From the NCBI RefSeq assembly GCF_900172335.1, contig NZ_FWFX01000002.1, forward strand, positions 310,001-374,000: a DNA stretch of 64,000 bases. Reading direction: 5' to 3'. The DNA is from Roseovarius albus. Its GTDB lineage: Bacteria > Pseudomonadota > Alphaproteobacteria > Rhodobacterales > Rhodobacteraceae. Positions 63,430 through 64,000 of the stretch are shown here, piece by piece; position 1 is the stretch's first letter, and every line of letters starts with the position of its first letter. Both the position numbers and the translations under genes were made by a program. Below the pieces are notes generated by a model. It ran no database searches and was not told the DNA's origin. It saw only the letters and a program-made list of their open reading frames with translations.

Positions 63430-64000
63430 ATGAACACAGAATCAGACCTGAAGACAGAATTGCTGGACGCGGCCAAGTTGCATGTGCCGTTTGACGGGTG
63501 GAGTGCGGACTGTTTCGAAGCGGCCTGCGCGGATATAGGCGTCGATCTGGCGACCGCTCGCGGCATCTACCCGCGTGGGCCGGTTGATCTGGCACTGGCT
63601 TATCATGACGCTGGCGATGCGCAGATGGAGGCAAGGCTTGAGGCCGAAGACCTGAGCGAACTACGCTTTCGAGATCGGATCGCCGCGGCGGTGCGGTTCC
63701 GGCTGGAAGCAGTGGAAGACAAGGAATTGGTGCGGCGGGGCATGACCCTGTTTTCCCTGCCGCATCACGCGGCAGACGGGGCGCAGGCGCTGTGGCGGAC
63801 CTGTGACAAGATCTGGAACGCATTGGGCGATACCTCGGATGATTTCAATTGGTATAGTAAACGCGCGACTTTGTCGGGCGTGTATGGCTCGGTTGTCCTT
63901 TACTGGTTGGGAGATGAGAGCGAGGGCTATGAACGCACATGGGAATTTCTGGATCGCCGGATTGACGATGTGATGCAGATCGAGAAATTCAAAGCCAAGG
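63430..64000 (+). CDS. coq9: COQ9 family ubiquinone biosynthesis protein, 3' truncated by window edge
   Basis: About 190 residues are visible with no stop before the window end. The COQ9 fold is readable from LLDAAKLHVPFDGWSADCF, AAVRFRLEAVEDKELVRRGM and DFNWYSKRATLSGVYGSVVLY (helix with the lipid-pocket pattern). COQ9 binds ubiquinone intermediates and assists the COQ7 hydroxylase. GGAGG precedes the ATG. A 33-codon open frame ends on its start (ATGA). Confidence 0.92.
   Translation, partial: MNTESDLKTELLDAAKLHVPFDGWSADCFEAACADIGVDLATARGIYPRGPVDLALAYHDAGDAQMEARLEAEDLSELRFRDRIAAAVRFRLEAVEDKELVRRGMTLFSLPHHAADGAQALWRTCDKIWNALGDTSDDFNWYSKRATLSGVYGSVVLYWLGDESEGYERTWEFLDRRIDDVMQIEKFKAK

Overview
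The window reads as a chromosomal segment of an alphaproteobacterium of the Roseobacter/Rhodobacteraceae group. The evidence is taxon-typical gene neighbourhoods (nusB-ribH-ribB, rluD-rpoH, glyQ-DUF6446-gltS-glyS, Suv3-like helicase-S4 protein-fdxA-carD), several small families that I know mainly from Rhodobacterales (DUF6324, DUF6446, DUF6476), a probable (2S)-methylsuccinyl-CoA dehydrogenase of the ethylmalonyl-CoA pathway, FolE2, and a tRNA-His that lacks the G-1 base as described for one alphaproteobacterial clade. I see no phage, insertion sequence, CRISPR array or rRNA operon; this is mostly core genome with a few accessory patches.

Layout. 1-5.5 kb: end of a SLAC1/TDT channel, methylsuccinyl-CoA dehydrogenase, TSUP exporter, pirin, LysR regulator. 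5.5-9.1 kb: an accessory run of enoyl-CoA hydratase, acetolactate decarboxylase, AhpD-like protein and a membrane-anchored hydrolase. 9.1-11.3 kb: riboflavin genes with nusB; the RibA half of the RibB protein is degenerate. 11.5-14.6 kb: small membrane and secreted proteins (LapG-like protease, a secreted GGPTG-repeat protein), a large intergenic stretch with a strongly foldable RNA candidate, and mmcB. 14.7-19.4 kb: tRNA-His, rluD, heat-shock sigma factor rpoH, a lipoprotein hydrolase, a DksA-type zinc finger protein, a PAP2 phosphatase. 19.5-28.6 kb: oligoendopeptidase F, FAH hydrolase, a lysophospholipase-like enzyme with an SCP2 protein, TPR protein, Suv3-like helicase, S4 RNA-binding protein, 7Fe ferredoxin, CarD.

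28.6-36.7 kb: divergent cobS/cobT, a set of small enzymes including a MarR-controlled monooxygenase, a 2OG-Fe(II) oxygenase, a methyltransferase, and folE2. 36.7-44.3 kb: TrkH, a drug/metabolite transporter, a more AT-rich sulfatase, an SDR and a large trypsin-fold protein whose catalytic residues are gone. 44.5-50.6 kb: glycyl-tRNA synthetase genes with gltS and DUF6446 between them, then an Old Yellow Enzyme controlled by an ArsR-type regulator with matching operator sites. 51-64 kb: a PPDK-like protein, cell wall hydrolase, rpmG, ABC exporter, BI-1 protein, DUF1127, LysR, quinone oxidoreductase, XRE regulator, hisN-like phosphatase, an altered Rieske protein, a membrane protein, rpsU and the start of coq9.

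The strongest oddities are the Rieske-like protein at 61.5-62.0 kb in which both histidine ligands are replaced (one by Trp, one by Cys), the pseudo-protease at 42.6-44.3 kb (Glu/Asp/Ala in place of His/Asp/Ser), an in-frame patch of foreign codon use inside glyS, the unassigned structured RNA candidate near 13.7 kb, and several well-formed regulatory dyads (MarR pair at 31.5 kb, 21-bp ArsR sites at 50.6 and 51.0 kb, paired TTGTACAA sites at 0.86 kb).
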